Source of the DNA: Nageia nagi
Lineage: Eukaryota > Pinophyta
Direction of reading: 5' to 3'
NCBI GenBank assembly: GCA_050084985.1
Contig: JBITNC010000001.1
Span: 98,642,001-98,706,000 of the forward strand
DNA length: 64,000 nucleotides
The notes under the pieces are model-generated. The model was given only the letters and a program-made list of their open reading frames with translations. It was not told the DNA's origin and did no database searches. Below are positions 1 through 11,989 of this stretch, piece after piece (within the stretch, counting starts at the first letter, position 1; the number at the start of each line of letters is the position of its first letter). Both the position numbers and the translations under genes were made by a program.

Positions 1-605
1 TTTTTTTATTTCTATGACATCAAATTAGATCTCTTCATTTGAAACAAGGTTTGTGTACACTTGTCATGTCATGTCTTTCTTTTCATTACATCGATCCTGC
101 TTGTAGAGTACCAACGATCATCTCTCCTGCTTGCTCCTCTAAAGAATATATTAAACTTAGGTTATTATATTTTTAAGTTGGAGGACGTTGAATGAAATTT
201 CTTGAATGATCCTGAAGTAAGAGACCTTAGACATTGCTTCACTATGACCTTTTCTTTGTCATCTCACCAATATCGAAACATTCTTATCCTTTTTTTTCTT
301 TTCTTTATTCTACACTTTCTATAAACATATGGCAACTTTCAAACTATTATAAGATAAAACACCTCATTCCCTACAAAAAATTTGAGTTAATAGTTATTAC
401 CTTTACTACACCACTCAGTTGATTCCCAAACAAGACCTATAATTTAAAGTTCGTATTAATGACATGATATTTTCAATAGAAACCTTGGGGTATCAATCCT
501 TACAAGAGGAGTTCAGTAATGCATTGTCACCTACATGCTAGGTTGATTTCCCATCTTGATCGTATGGGGGATCATTGAGTAAGAGGAAAGGTTTCCTTCC
601 CAACA
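1..605 (+). repeat. 3' end of the 5' giant LTR
   Basis: This stretch is collinear with 7900-8496 and 47270-47877 and contains the same landmarks: a CATGTCTTTCTTTT block, a GGCAACTTTC block and a terminal GGTTTCCTTCCCAACA. It ends in CAACA at 605, the inverted complement of the TGTTG that starts the other copies. It is probably the R/U5 part of the LTR, because the TATA-like box of this family lies upstream of the corresponding point. The 62-codon open frame inside it has no recognisable protein. Confidence 0.8.
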
Positions 606-1010
606 TAAATTGGTGCTAGAAGGAGGGTCATTTGATTATTTTATCTTCACTAAATCAAGCTAGTTTAACTTTTATCCACCTCCTCTTCTCTATGCACCAA
701 CATATATTGGCACTAGAAGGAGGGTCATTTGGTTATTTTATCTTCCCTAAATTAGGCTAGTTTAACTTTTATCCACCTCATCTTCTCTATGCCCCATTTT
801 ATCTTCCCTAAATTAGGCTAGTTTAACTTTTATTTGCCTCCTCTTCTCTATGTACCAACATAGATTGGCATTAGAAGGAGGGCCATTTGATTATTTTAAC
901 TTCACTACAATAGTCTAGTTTAACTTTTATCCCCCTCCTCTTCTCTATGCCCCAACATAGATTGGCGCTAGAAGGAGGGTCGTTTGATTATTTTATCTTC
1001 CCTATGATAG
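602..1010 (+). repeat. Tandem array of the primer-site/leader segment
   Basis: Units start at 602, 699, 797 (truncated), 857 and 954, so the period is 97-98 bases with one 60-base short unit. Four of the five carry a variant of ATTGGNNNTAGAAGGAGGG, followed by TTATTTTATCTTC, CTAGTTTAACTTTTATC and CTCCTCTTCTCTATG. The first unit starts exactly at the LTR end, where a retroelement has its primer-binding site. I did not assign the tRNA. Confidence 0.8.
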
Positions 1011-1063
1011 TGTCCACTTGTTTTTTTACCAATAATTTAAGTTATTTTTCTTGTTCTACTTAA

Positions 1064-2620
1064 TTGTTATCTTTTTCTTTTTTCTTTTTTTCATGCTCCT
1101 TTAAAAGCTTTAAGTTGGGACCTAGAAGAGAGAACATATTTGTTTACAGTACAAGGGCAGCTAGAGTAGCAAGAGAAGCAAAAGAGGTCATTGAAAGGGA
1201 GTTAAATAAAGAGATAGATCAAACTTTAAGAAGCCCAGTATCCAAGTTCAATTTAGAAGGTTCCAATACTCTACCAACACAACATACTTCACTAAGAGAA
1301 ATTTTTACACCACTAATTATTACCTCAAGTATCACTCAATCAATAGTGCAAACAATAGCTCAACCTATTGTGCCACTAGTTCAACCACTAGTTGTTCAAT
1401 TTGCAAATCAGAATCAGAACATCCCAATGGTAGCAACTTCAACATGGTTTATGGGAAGACTAATCAACATTGCAAGACAAGTGTATTAATGCCCAAAGAA
1501 TCTAGATAGATACCTATTGAAGTTTATTCACAATGGACTAGTAATGGCGGAAGAGCATATTCACATGTTCAAAGACAACATAGGATGACTAGATGTGGTT
1601 CATGAAGATGTGGCTTGCTGCATGTTCCCAAATGCTTTAGACAACATGGATACTATGTGGTATTCTAGTTTACCTAAAGGATCGATAACTTCATGGACAC
1701 AGCTTGAAGAATCATTTCTATATTAGTTTAGTGTGCCCATTGATCCAAATTCTCTATACAATCAACTTGCAACAACTAAACATCAATCTTATGAGTCAAT
1801 TTAGAGATTTAATTATAGATTTCTGATAGTGTACTTTAGACTCAAAGATCCTTACAAATTTGATGGAGTTGGCATGTTACAAATGTACCTAAGGTCACTC
1901 AACAATATGATTGGGGATTTCCTCATAAGAAATGATATAGTAACAACACTACCTATTGCCTATTTAGCAGTACTAAAAATTGAACAAGAGCTTAGCCCAT
2001 AAGGAAATGGCCAAATGAATGTGATAATCATGCAACCTATTCAGCCATTCAGTGCCCATACTCAAAATTTGAGCATTTAAGGAGCAATAAATTATTATAC
2101 TTTCCCACTTTAACCGATGGCATTAGTGATTGATACAAGTAAATCTATCAATCTAGTTGTTCCTTTCCAACCTACATTCGTGAATCCTACTAAACAAGTT
2201 GTGAACCTTGAGGTAGATACTGTAAATAGTTTAGCACAATAAAAAATTGAAGAGCTTGGGAGTTTGGTACAAAAAATGAGCAATGATATGACTCAAATGA
2301 AGATGAATTAGAGTCATAACTATCAGAATCTATAGAATGATAGAAGTCAAAATTAGTAGGATCATAATCAAAATTACCAAGGTGATAGACCCAAGAATTT
2401 CAACCTTCAAAGAATAAATAGAATATGGAATGCTGGTCCAAATAACAATGATTTTCCAAATCTAATTGTCAACAATAGTAATCATGTGAACAACATTGAT
2501 TTATTAGGTATAAGCTTATCCAACTGGTGTAAAGTGCATTCTACAACCTTACATGGAGAATCTGAATGTCTTGGATTCAATGTAATAATGAGCATTTTTC
2601 AACAAGAGATACAAACATGG
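1064..2620 (+). pseudogene. Gypsy-type gag, degenerate
   Basis: An open frame at 1064-1489 (141 codons) continues, broken by stop codons, to about 2620. The retrotransposon-gag core is recognisable from about 1530: HEDVACCMFPNALDNMD, then LPKGSITSWTQLEESF near 1669-1715, then LYNQLATTKHQSYESI and FNYRF. These correspond to the plant gag motif in which a Trp-containing hydrophobic block is followed by FSVP and a KxxxDE-like block. Further on, HGESECLGFN near 2550 resembles the conserved sequence after the gag core. Many stops are TAG where Trp or Gln is expected. It lies between the repeated leader and the protease remnant. It is not functional, and the family assignment is moderately firm. 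Confidence 0.65.
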
Positions 2621-3309
2621 ATATATGACATGAAATAATGAGCCAAGCACATCTTAGGTTGATTCCAATCCAAATTTAGTAGCCAAGATGTCATACAAAG
2701 ATGAAGATGTCTAGGGAGAAGAAACATCTGAAGATGGAGTGTATGTTGTAGGACCAATCTTTGAAGAAGAAGTCTATACAACGTAACAACAAACACCATA
2801 AGGCCATCATACCTATAATTTTTGGCCAAGGGTAAACAAAGATAATGCAACTTCATCTATACCTTTGAACAACATATAGATGTCGCTTGATTAGACTTTA
2901 CCAATTAATGCTCCTCCACCATATGGGCAACAATTTTTGCATGCACCTATGCAAAATGTACAACCATCTATACAAACTTCTCATCATGTATAGAGTCAAT
3001 AAGGAGAGACATAGCTAAAAGACAAAAAGGTAGTTGAGGAAAGAACCGAATCAGTACTACCATCATACAATATCATTAAAGATATGAAGAAATAAAGAGT
3101 AAACATGACGATGTATAATTCCTTAAATGATGAGAACCAACAAAATATATTGCTCAATAAAATAAAATAAAAGAAATAGAAATGGATACCTAAAGCATCA
3201 AATATAGAGACAGTCTCAATTCAAAAGAAAGAAGAAGAGATCAATTCCCCTCAATGTTTGCTAACCATGAGAATGGAAAGCAAAACCTTACATAATTGCT
3301 TGGTAGATT

Positions 3310-3650
3310 CTATAGCATAATGAAACGTTATGCCTGTTGAGTGTGGAGGAAATTACAGATACCACTTTTAGATAGCCCTTGAAAGTGACTCGGTTGGACA
3401 AAATTGAAGTAAAGGTAAGAGGAATGTTGAGAGATGTGCACATACAAATAGCATCAAAACCATTTATTCAATAAAGGATAGATGTCCAAGTAGTGGAGAT
3501 ACCAGACACCTATAGGATGTTGCTTGGTAGAAATTGATTAAAAGATATGAATGGATACATTAGTATGGATTGGTATCATATGTGTCTTCCATGAAGAGGC
3601 ATTGCAAACTAGATAAGGGTTGAGAGCGAACTAAGACTTAAGTAGATAAT
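3310..3650 (+). pseudogene. Retroviral-type aspartic protease remnant
   Basis: In one frame at about 3481-3620 the translation reads DVQVVEIPDTYRMLLGRN, a stop in place of Trp, then LKDMNGYISMDWYHMCLP. This matches the C-terminal half of the protease domain of plant gypsy elements (…IPDSYxMLLxRDW…). The catalytic Asp-Ser/Thr-Gly motif upstream is not intact. No reverse transcriptase follows. From 3650 to 4659 I see only degenerate sequence before the 3' LTR starts. Confidence 0.55.
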
Positions 3651-5533
3651 TATAGAATATAACAATCTAAATGAATTCCAGTTCCTTGAAGTGGCAATGG
3701 GCATCTATGAGTTCAATGATGTATATCATTTGGATATGAAACCAACAAAGAAGAAAACCTTTGCAACCAGGCCTACTAAAGCCAAATCTAGATCATGTAG
3801 TCCCCAAAACATGGTAAAGATAAAATAATGGGCAATCAAGGTCAATAGTTAAGCATCCAAACACTTAGTGTGTAAGATTTAACCATCACCAAATGATGGT
3901 GGACATTCTAAACAATTCTTTCCACCTTGAATAAATTGTGATGTTGTACATAATGTAAATAAAATATATTGGCTTTTCTTGCTTTAGTTTTCAATTACAG
4001 ATATAATTAGCCTAGGAATCTTAATGAAATAATTGGGATACTTGAGCATTAAAGGTCATCGATTGAAATTGGTTTTGCTACCAATCGGTGTAAATCCAAA
4101 TATAAGCTACCCTCATCAGAGCACATTGAGCTCAGGAACTATTTATTTGGACCCAGAGACTATAGTTGGAACAAACACTATGGATGATACTAATGATTAT
4201 CTAATGAAATAGAAACTAATAATTATCCCTTGCCAATCTGTGCAAATTTGAAAATAAGAGAGTATCTGGAGTCTTTGATAACATATAAAGACATATGAGC
4301 TATAGTGCAATCAACAAGCCTCATGTTATTGATGAAGCATGAAAAGAGAACTTTACCCTTAAGCTATTATCAAATTTTGATGAGTGAAGAGACAAATGAG
4401 AACATTTGGAATGATATGGCCACATCATTTGATTCGTCTAAGTGAGTTACAACCACAGTTATATCTTTGGAACCTAGACTACGACATAGGTATCCTAATG
4501 ATTATTTGAATAACCAGTGAGAAGTTCACTCACTTTATCGTAAACCAATGATGTAGCCGTTAGCGAATGCTGACATTGGATTATATACAAATGGATGATG
4601 CATATCACTACGTACCTTTTTTTATATACTAATTTTGTTTTTTATTTTTATTTTGATATTGTTGTGCCCACACAACACATCCCAAAATATAAGATTTTGG
4701 GGACCTTATTTTTGTAAAGGCAATGAGGTGAATTGCCTTGAGATTGTCTTTTGGTGATGGATATCTCATTTTGAAGAGTGCAAATGTGATATCAAGGAGA
4801 AATTCAAGGAGATCTTATAATGAAGACCCAAAGAGTATCAGAGTATCCAATCACCAATTTTGGAGCCAAGGAGCCAGGATTTGAGAGTGAGTATCAGAGC
4901 ATAGATTTTTGGTTTAGAGTGCAACCAGTGGAGATGGGGTCATTTTTAAACCGTTTGAACTCACAAGTGCCAAGCATGACAAATATGAGCATTTTTGCAA
5001 AGTTTAAGTCTGGGAGTAATGGTTGTAGCTAAGATGATAAAAATAAGCATTTTTGTCAAGTATGAGCTCAAAAAGTTCAAAAATGATCATTATCACGAAA
5101 AGGTGCATCTTGGTCGACTTTGATCCCGAAAGTGGTCAATACAGTAGAAATGGTCATTTTTGCATTGTTTGAGCCCATAAAGCTTGAAAATGGTCAAAAA
5201 TGCAAAGTTGAGCTCAAAATGGTTAAAAATTCTCTAAAATGCTAAAAATGATTATTTTTTCACACTTAAGGCCTAAAAATGGATAGAAATGGATACTTTA
5301 AGCCTAGAAGTTTGGAAATGACAAAAAATGATGAGTTTGAGCTCAAAAAGGTGGAAATGGTCATTTTTACATCATTTGAGCTCAAAAATCATTGAAAAAG
5401 TAGATTTTGAGCTCTGATGTGCTAAAATAAGTATTTTGGTTGAGTTTGAACTTAGGAACATCAAAAGTGATTGAAAATGCACATATTGAGTTCATAATGG
5501 GTCAAAAATGAGAGTTTGAGTACCCCTAACCTT

Positions 5534-7170
5534 AGGCACATTTTCCCAAGGTATTGAAGACTCGAATGAGGGAAAATGGTGTAAGTTTTTTAAAGATAAA
5601 TGCAAATGGTATCGAATTTCAAGTCCAAGAGCATCATTAGAGATAAGTGAATTCTATCATAATTGGGACTTGAAATTTTTTATTTTGACCAAGTCTAAGG
5701 CACTCAATTCCTAGGCATAGTTTTTCAAGCCTATGGGAAAACCATAGAGATTATTTCTAGCACCTAGATTATGGAGAAAAAGTGGAAATGCATTGAAATT
5801 CAAATGTAAATGTATAAATGGATGGAAGAGGTGATTCTAAGACACTTTAGGTCTTCAATTTTTTAAACTTGAGCATGTTTTAAGTCCCAAATTCTTAGGC
5901 ACAAGTTTCTAAATGATTCCAAATCTAATGAGCTAATTTTTAGCAACTAAATTGATAAGATGAATTTTTTTTTGCTAAAAAAATAGGTTTAGATGCTTGG
6001 GAACAAGGAAGAAACCATTTCAAGCACATTTAATAATCAAAATTTTTAATTTTAAACATTTTTAGGCACCCTAAAGGTTAGGCAAAGTTTTACAAGGATA
6101 TGGGAATCCAATGGGGTGAAAAATGGTGCCTAAGATGGAAAAAATTGATAAATTTTGATCAAAAGTCAAGTTTGAGGACATAAGTACACAAAGGAGGTCA
6201 TTTTAAGAAGGTTTAAACTTGCAACTTTTCATTTTTGGGCAATTTTAGATGCATAAAAAGCTAGGCATAGGTTTGGGGGTAATTGAAGATCCATAGGATT
6301 GAATTTTGGTGCTTAGGTTGGAAAAATTTGATAAATTTCACTCAAAAATCAAGTTGGACCCCTTCATTACATAGATAAAGTCATTTCAAGCACCTTTAAC
6401 ACTTGAGATTTTTTATTTTAGACCATGAAAATATCTCAAAAAAGGTGTAGATTTTCATGCCATTGGGAATCCATAGACTTGAAAATTGGTGCCTAACATG
6501 GGAGAATGTGAAGATTTTGCCCAAAAATCAAGTTTTTTGACATATTTGCAATGAAAATGGCATTTTGAGCACATTTAATACTTCAAATTTTCAATTTTGA
6601 CCAAGAACAAGGCACCCAAAAGGTAGGCACAAGTTTCATGCCATTGGAAATCCAATGGAGTGAAGTATAGTGCCTAGCATGAAGAATATTCAAAATTTTA
6701 CCTCAAAATTCAAGTTTTAGGGGTTAATTGCATGGAAAACATGATTATAAGCATATTTAAACTAGAAAGTTTTTGATTTTGAGCAAGGAAAGTGCCCCAA
6801 ATTTCTCAACATAGGTTTGCTAATTTTTTCTAATCCAAAGGCATGACAAATGGTGCCTAACTAGAGGAGGGATATCAAATTTTGTCCAAAAGTTAAATTT
6901 TATGGTTTCATTGCATGGAAGGACACATTTTGAGCACATTTTAACTTTGGAATATTTTAATTTGAGAAAGTTAAAGGGCTCAAAAATTTAGGAGGCATTT
7001 TTCATTCCTATGGAAATTTCATTTTTTTCTACCAAACGAAATCCATAGACATGAAAATGGAAAAATTTGCCAAAATCCCAAATCCTTCACAAAACCTCCG
7101 AAAAACCTCAAAAACTCTCAAAACTTGCCAAGTACCATATAATCCCATCCTCCATCCATCCATGAGCTCA
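5534..7170 (+). repeat. About nine diverged ~182-bp tandem repeats inside the LTR
   Basis: A landmark AGGCRYA-GTTTT block recurs at 5534, 5713, 5897, 6080, 6263, 6443, 6625, 6808 and 6990, with spacings of 179-184 bases. Each unit continues with a TATGGGAATCCAA-like block, GTGAA, TTTGGTGCCTA, a Phe-poor A/T spacer and TCAAGTTT. The same periodicity is present in the copy at 43465-47877. The array occupies the presumed U3. Confidence 0.75.
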
Positions 7171-7579
7171 AATCTATTTTTTTAAAATTTTCCAAAATTT
7201 GAACCCCTTATCTTTTTCGAAAAATAGACCAAAAAATCCACTTTTTTGAAACATCCTATCAGAATCCCTTGAAATTTTTCCATAATGATCATATCATAGG
7301 CAAATACAAGTTTAATGAAAGGAGGAGCTCAAAAAACTTCCATAAGGATCTAGAACAAGGATTTGAAGCTCCAATTTTTGACAAATCGATACAAAATGCC
7401 TCAAAATATGCATTAGAGGGCATCATTTTTTGTAAATATTTTATTTTTAGCCTATTTTAATGTGATGATACTATTATCCCCTAAAAAAATATTGTAATTT
7501 CAATTTAGCTCTCAAATTAGCAATTTTGAAGCTTTTTTAGGAATTAAAGCAACACCCTCAAAATTCGACCTAAAAAGTT

Positions 7580-7587
7580 TATAAATA
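7580..7587 (+). promoter_or_regulatory. TATA-like box of the giant LTR
   Basis: TATAAATA lies in a context conserved with 46946-46953, about 0.9 kb from the LTR end. This would give a U3 of about 2.9 kb. The role is inferred from position and conservation. Confidence 0.45.
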
Positions 7588-8496
7588 GACCAGAAGGGTT
7601 ACTTTTGAAGCATAATGTTTTTAGTTAAAATTTGTGAAAAATTGGCAAATTGATGTATCCTTGTAATTTTTGCACAAATTTAATACAAAGTGGTGGAATA
7701 CTTGAAACAAAGAGATTTATCATTTGTGAAATTGTGGATTTGACCATTTTGGAGCTTTTTGAGATGATTTAGAATCTTTCACACTTTTCCTTGAAAATTC
7801 TCAAGTTTTAGGAAATATTTCTAAAATTTTTTGAATCACTCCCAAATCATTGTCCTTCCTTAATTTGCATAGCAAGTGAACATATTCTCAATCTTTCTTA
7901 TTTGTATAATATCAAATTATATTTCTTCATTCAAAATAAAGTTTATGCGACTTGTTGTGTCATGTCTTTCTTTTAATTGCATCAATCTTGCTTATAGAGT
8001 ATTGATAGTTAGCTCTCCTCCTTACTTCTATTAAGACTACATTGAACTTAGTTTATTCTATTTTCAAGTTGGAGGACTTCAAATGAAATTTCTTGAATGA
8101 TCTTAAAGTAAGAAACCTTACACACTGCTTCACTATGATGTTTTCTTTGTCATCTCACTAGTATTGAAACATTCTCGTCCTTTTTTTCTTTTCTTTATTT
8201 TACACTTTCTTTAAACATATGGCAATTTTCAAACTATTATAAGATAAAACACCTAATTCCCTACAAAAAATGTGAGTTAACATTTATTACCTCTACTACA
8301 CCACTTAGTTGATTCCCAAGCAAGACATATAATTTAAAAGTTCATATTAACAACATGAGTTTTTTGATAGAAATCTTAGGGTATCAATCCTTACAAGAGG
8401 AGTTTAGTAATGTGTTCTCACCTACATGCTAGGTCACTTTCCTATCTTGATCATTTGGGTGATTTTCAAGTAAGAGGAAAGGTTTCCTTCCTAATA

Positions 8497-9727
8497 GGTA
8501 GGAGGGGAGAGAAGTAACTCGCATGATTTACACAAGTGAAGAACAATGTGCCCAAAGGAGTGTATTGTAAGGAAATATATGCCATATATATGTAGCAATG
8601 CCATGGATCGAGCCAATGATAATTGTAGATAGTGGTGATAGATGGAGGGTCAAGATGGTAAATTATAAATCACAATATAAGAAGGAACACCGTATTCATT
8701 CAACATGCTAGTTGAATGCAAAGGAAATAATAGGCTAGAAGAATCTTGGCAAACCATTAGATAGGAATTTAGGTAGGATAATGTTGTTTGGTGAATTCTC
8801 TGTAATGAGGGTATAAATGGATTCATAATTCTCTAAATGGTCAAAATCCTAGTTGGTTGAGAAAAGTATCAAAGATATGAGATGAGTACATAGTAGTGGT
8901 AGATGAGAAACACTTTACAATCAATGTTGAATTGATTAAAGCAGCTACAGCAAGGCCAATTCTATAAGAAAGCATAACAAGGAGGTGCAAACACTTATAG
9001 CTGAGGTGTAGGCTTTCTATAAATAAGGTGTGCCTCTACTAAAGAAAAGGAAGTTTGCCTACCCTATTACTTTAATTTAGTACCCTTAGGACAAGGTGGT
9101 AAAGATAATTGTAAAGTTATTCATAATGAATGGTAGATACTCTAGCTTTATGGCTTCCAATTTATTTTTTTGAATAATTTCAAAGGTATATATAGAGTAA
9201 ATCTCTCCTAATTTCTATTCCACCCACTAGACATTTACATCAAAATATATAGAGGAATGGTGTTTGTGCATCAAGGATTAATTAAGATTCTAGTGGATTT
9301 TGAGTACACTGGAGCAAGAAGGGTGAGGACACTTCTCTAGTAGTTTCTTGAACTTCCTTTAGTAAATCACCAGGCTTTAGTAACCTTAGGGTCATCTAAT
9401 AGTAGCTCCTTACTATGGCTTCCTTCAATAGATAAGCCAACTACATCTCTGGTGATATTTGACTCCTCATATTTGGAGGACTCTCTGTCATAAGATAAAG
9501 AGAGTGAAGCCACATCGAGGAAAAAGGATAAATTTATTTTTGAATCTAAATAAAAGGAGGAGGAAATGGAACCATGCTCTTTGGAAGAAACCTCATTGTC
9601 TCCTTCAGTAATAGAGGAAATTTGGATATTAAGGGTAATTCACCTATAGGCTCTAGACAATGCCTAGAGAATGTGGTTACCAATAAAGATATCCAAGCTT
9701 CTCTAGGGAAGTAAAACCCTAAGATGG
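8497..9727. other. Unassigned degenerate sequence
   Basis: No LTR, RNA or recognisable protein is seen. Short + strand reading-frame segments (for example around 9230-9350, with a YTGAR motif) suggest an old polyprotein remnant. They are too decayed to name. Confidence 0.4.
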
Positions 9728-10138
9728 TGTTGGGTTAAAACTCAATAATAACAAATAATCTTGAGAAAAATTACAAAAAGAATTCCAAAGCATTTAAGAT
9801 AAAAATAACACATAAATAAGTAGGCACAATATATATCAAGGTTCACCCATAATGGGTTACATCCTTGCAGAATTATCTAATCCTCTTTGTATTATCCTCC
9901 AAAGGGATCCTCCTCCAGCAAAATAACTACAAACTTCCTCTATGGAATACATTGGAACCTCACACATAAGTCTCTCGTTTGATTCTTATAACCCATATTT
10001 TTTACTAATCTCAAAATGCATGAGATAATCAATCCATCTAATCTCTTGAAATCTAAATAAACCATCATCCATCTAATCTTTATTCCCAAATTAGACAAAT
10101 CAGAATAAATAGTAAAACTCATGATCCAAAACTTAGCA
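9728..10138 (-). repeat. Copia 3' LTR
   Basis: On the - strand it starts TGCTAAGTTTTGG and ends CCCAACA, 411 bases. It aligns with about 13694-14116 through shared blocks such as CCTCTTTGTATTATCCTCC and CAAGTCCTC-like segments. It is preceded on the - strand by a CCAAGTGGGAGAT polypurine tract. Confidence 0.75.
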
Positions 10139-10151
10139 ATCTCCCACTTGG
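10139..10151 (-). promoter_or_regulatory. Copia polypurine tract
   Basis: On the - strand CCAAGTGGGAGAT sits directly before the 3' LTR start TGCTAAG, the usual plus-strand priming site of plant copia elements. Confidence 0.6.
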
Positions 10152-10159
10152 AACTTAGA

Positions 10160-11900
10160 TGCTGCAACAACTCTGTAGCCTAGGATTGGATATTCAAAGC
10201 CATTAATCTAAACATTAAGACCAATCAAAGTTGAATAAATGCTTAACTTCTCCCTTGAGATAACTTTAGTGAACATGTCTACAACATTCTCATAAGTATG
10301 AATCTTTCCAAGCTTCAAATATCCATCTTCTAATACAAAATGAATGAAGTGGTATCTCAGTTGAATGTGTTTGGTTCTGAAATGGAAGGTTGGGTTTTTT
10401 ACTAGGTGGATAACACTCTAGCTATTGCTCCATAATGTACTATCATATTACTTTCTCCCCAACTCTTCTAAAAGCCCTTGCAACCATATCATCTCCTTGC
10501 TTCCTTCTATTATTGCAATGTATTCAACTTCTATTATTGAAAGAGCCATTACTGGTTGGATTTTTGAAATCCAACCTATTGCTCCACTACCTGCTATGAA
10601 AACATACCCTATTATGCTCCTTCCTCCATCAAGATATCCTATCATATCAGAGTCTACAAAACCTTACAAACTCAAATTACTACCTCCTAAATTTAAACAA
10701 TATTTAGAAGTGCCCCTCAAATACTTAAATATCCACTTGATAGCTTACCAATGCCCCTTTCCTAGATTATTCAAGAACCTCTTAACAACTCCCACTACTT
10801 GGGCTATGTTTGATCTTGTGTAGATCATTGCATAAATTAAGCTTTTGATTACAGAAGCATAAGGAACCTTTTCCATATAGTTATTTTCATCTTATGTTCT
10901 TGGACATAAATTCTTACTCATTTGAAAATGCTTTGCTAATGGTGTGCTTACTGGTTTTGCATTAACCATGCCAAATCTCTACAATATCTTCTCAACATAG
11001 TCTTCTTGTGATAGCTTCAACAAATTATTTTTCATGTCTCTTACTATTTTCATTCCAAGGATTTATTTTGCAACTCCCAAATCCTTCATGGAAAATGTGT
11101 TTACCAATTTCTTTTTTAGATTATTAATGTTTTATATGTTAGACCCTACAACAAGCATGTCATTACATACAATAATAAAATAATAAAATCACCATCACTA
11201 TTCTTCGTGAAATAAACATAGTGGTCTGATTGACATCTACTGAAATCATTTTCAATCATAAAGCTATCAAACATCTTGTACGACTAACTTGGTGACTACT
11301 TGAGGCCATATAGACTCTTCATCAATTCACAAACAAGATTTTCCTTACATTTTACCTCATAAACTTATGGTTGTTACATGTAAATTTTCTCCTCCAAATC
11401 ACCATGAAGGAAAGCTATTTTTACATCAAGTTGCTCCTAATGCAAATTTTCAATAGTAACTAAATTTAAAATAGTCCTTATAGACATCATCTTAACAACC
11501 AGTGAGAAAATATCATCATAATCAATACCCTTCTTTTGGGAAAAATATTTTACTACAAGTCTAGCCTTATAACTCTTACTTCCATCCACCTCTTCTTTGA
11601 TTATATACATCCATTTGTTGTGTAGTTACCTTTTTCCTATAGGTGGATTAACCAAGTTCCATGTTTGGTTTTGAAGAAGAGACTCCATTTTCTTATTCAT
11701 TTCCAACTCCCAGTTCTTTCTAGTACTCAACTGTAAAGCTTCATCCAAGCATTCTAACTCACCAACATCAGTATATAATATATAATGAAGTGCAAGATGA
11801 TAATTGTTTGGTAACTTACTTACCCTGTTGACATAACATAATCTAAAAAATGTTGTAGGACTCTACTTATCCTAGTAGATTTTCTGACAACACCTACAGG
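10160..11900 (-). pseudogene. Copia reverse transcriptase and RNase H, degenerate
   Basis: The RNase H part is clearest: GYLDGGRSIIGYVF and SIIEVEYIAIIEGSKEM at 10448-10645 match the copia motifs GYSDSDW..KSTSGYVF and LSSTEAEYIA. The first Asp/Glu positions are altered (SDSDW region lost; STEAEY changed to IIEVEY). Upstream on the - strand (10820-11100) the RT C-terminus is readable as ILGMKI-like, LSQEDYVEKIL and RFGM segments in shifted frames. The RT core at 11100-11700 has several stops and frameshifts, and no intact YVDD was found. Not functional. Confidence 0.7.
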
Positions 11901-11989
11901 AGATGGATGTGCTTGTTGCTATTATTGTTGATCATCTTGTTCTAGAGTTTGTTGCTCTTATTTGTGGACACCTTCATGCAATTTAGGCA

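Larger units (their letters stand above)
1..8496 (+). mobile_element. Giant-LTR gypsy-like element, gag-protease only (non-autonomous)
   Basis: Two direct repeats bracket a 4.05 kb internal region: bases 1-605 match the last 600 bases of 4660-8496, and both end in the same stretch before CAACA/TAATA. The interior carries decayed gag and protease motifs on the + strand. I find no reverse transcriptase, RNase H or integrase motif in any frame. The layout is LTR - repeated leader - gag/pro - LTR, as in non-autonomous gag-only elements described in plants (TR-GAG type). The start of the 5' LTR lies outside the window, so target duplications cannot be checked. An internal deletion of pol is the alternative to a gag-only lineage. 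Confidence 0.75.
4660..8496 (+). repeat. Giant 3' LTR, 3.84 kb
   Basis: The LTR starts TGTTGTGCCC at 4660 and ends CTAATA at 8496, where the other copies end CCAACA. It is collinear over its whole length with 43465-47877. In an 80-base stretch near the start (4681 onward versus 43486 onward) I count 7 differences. It holds a short palindrome (4681-4702), about nine diverged 182-base repeats (5534 to about 7170), a TATA-like box (7580-7587) and a conserved tail. It has no protein-coding capacity that I can support; the 63- to 70-codon frames inside it are by-products. Confidence 0.85.

Noticed and set aside
10425-10823. 132-codon open frame on the + strand
   Set aside because: It is the antisense of the copia RNase H/RT region, which has recognisable motifs on the - strand.
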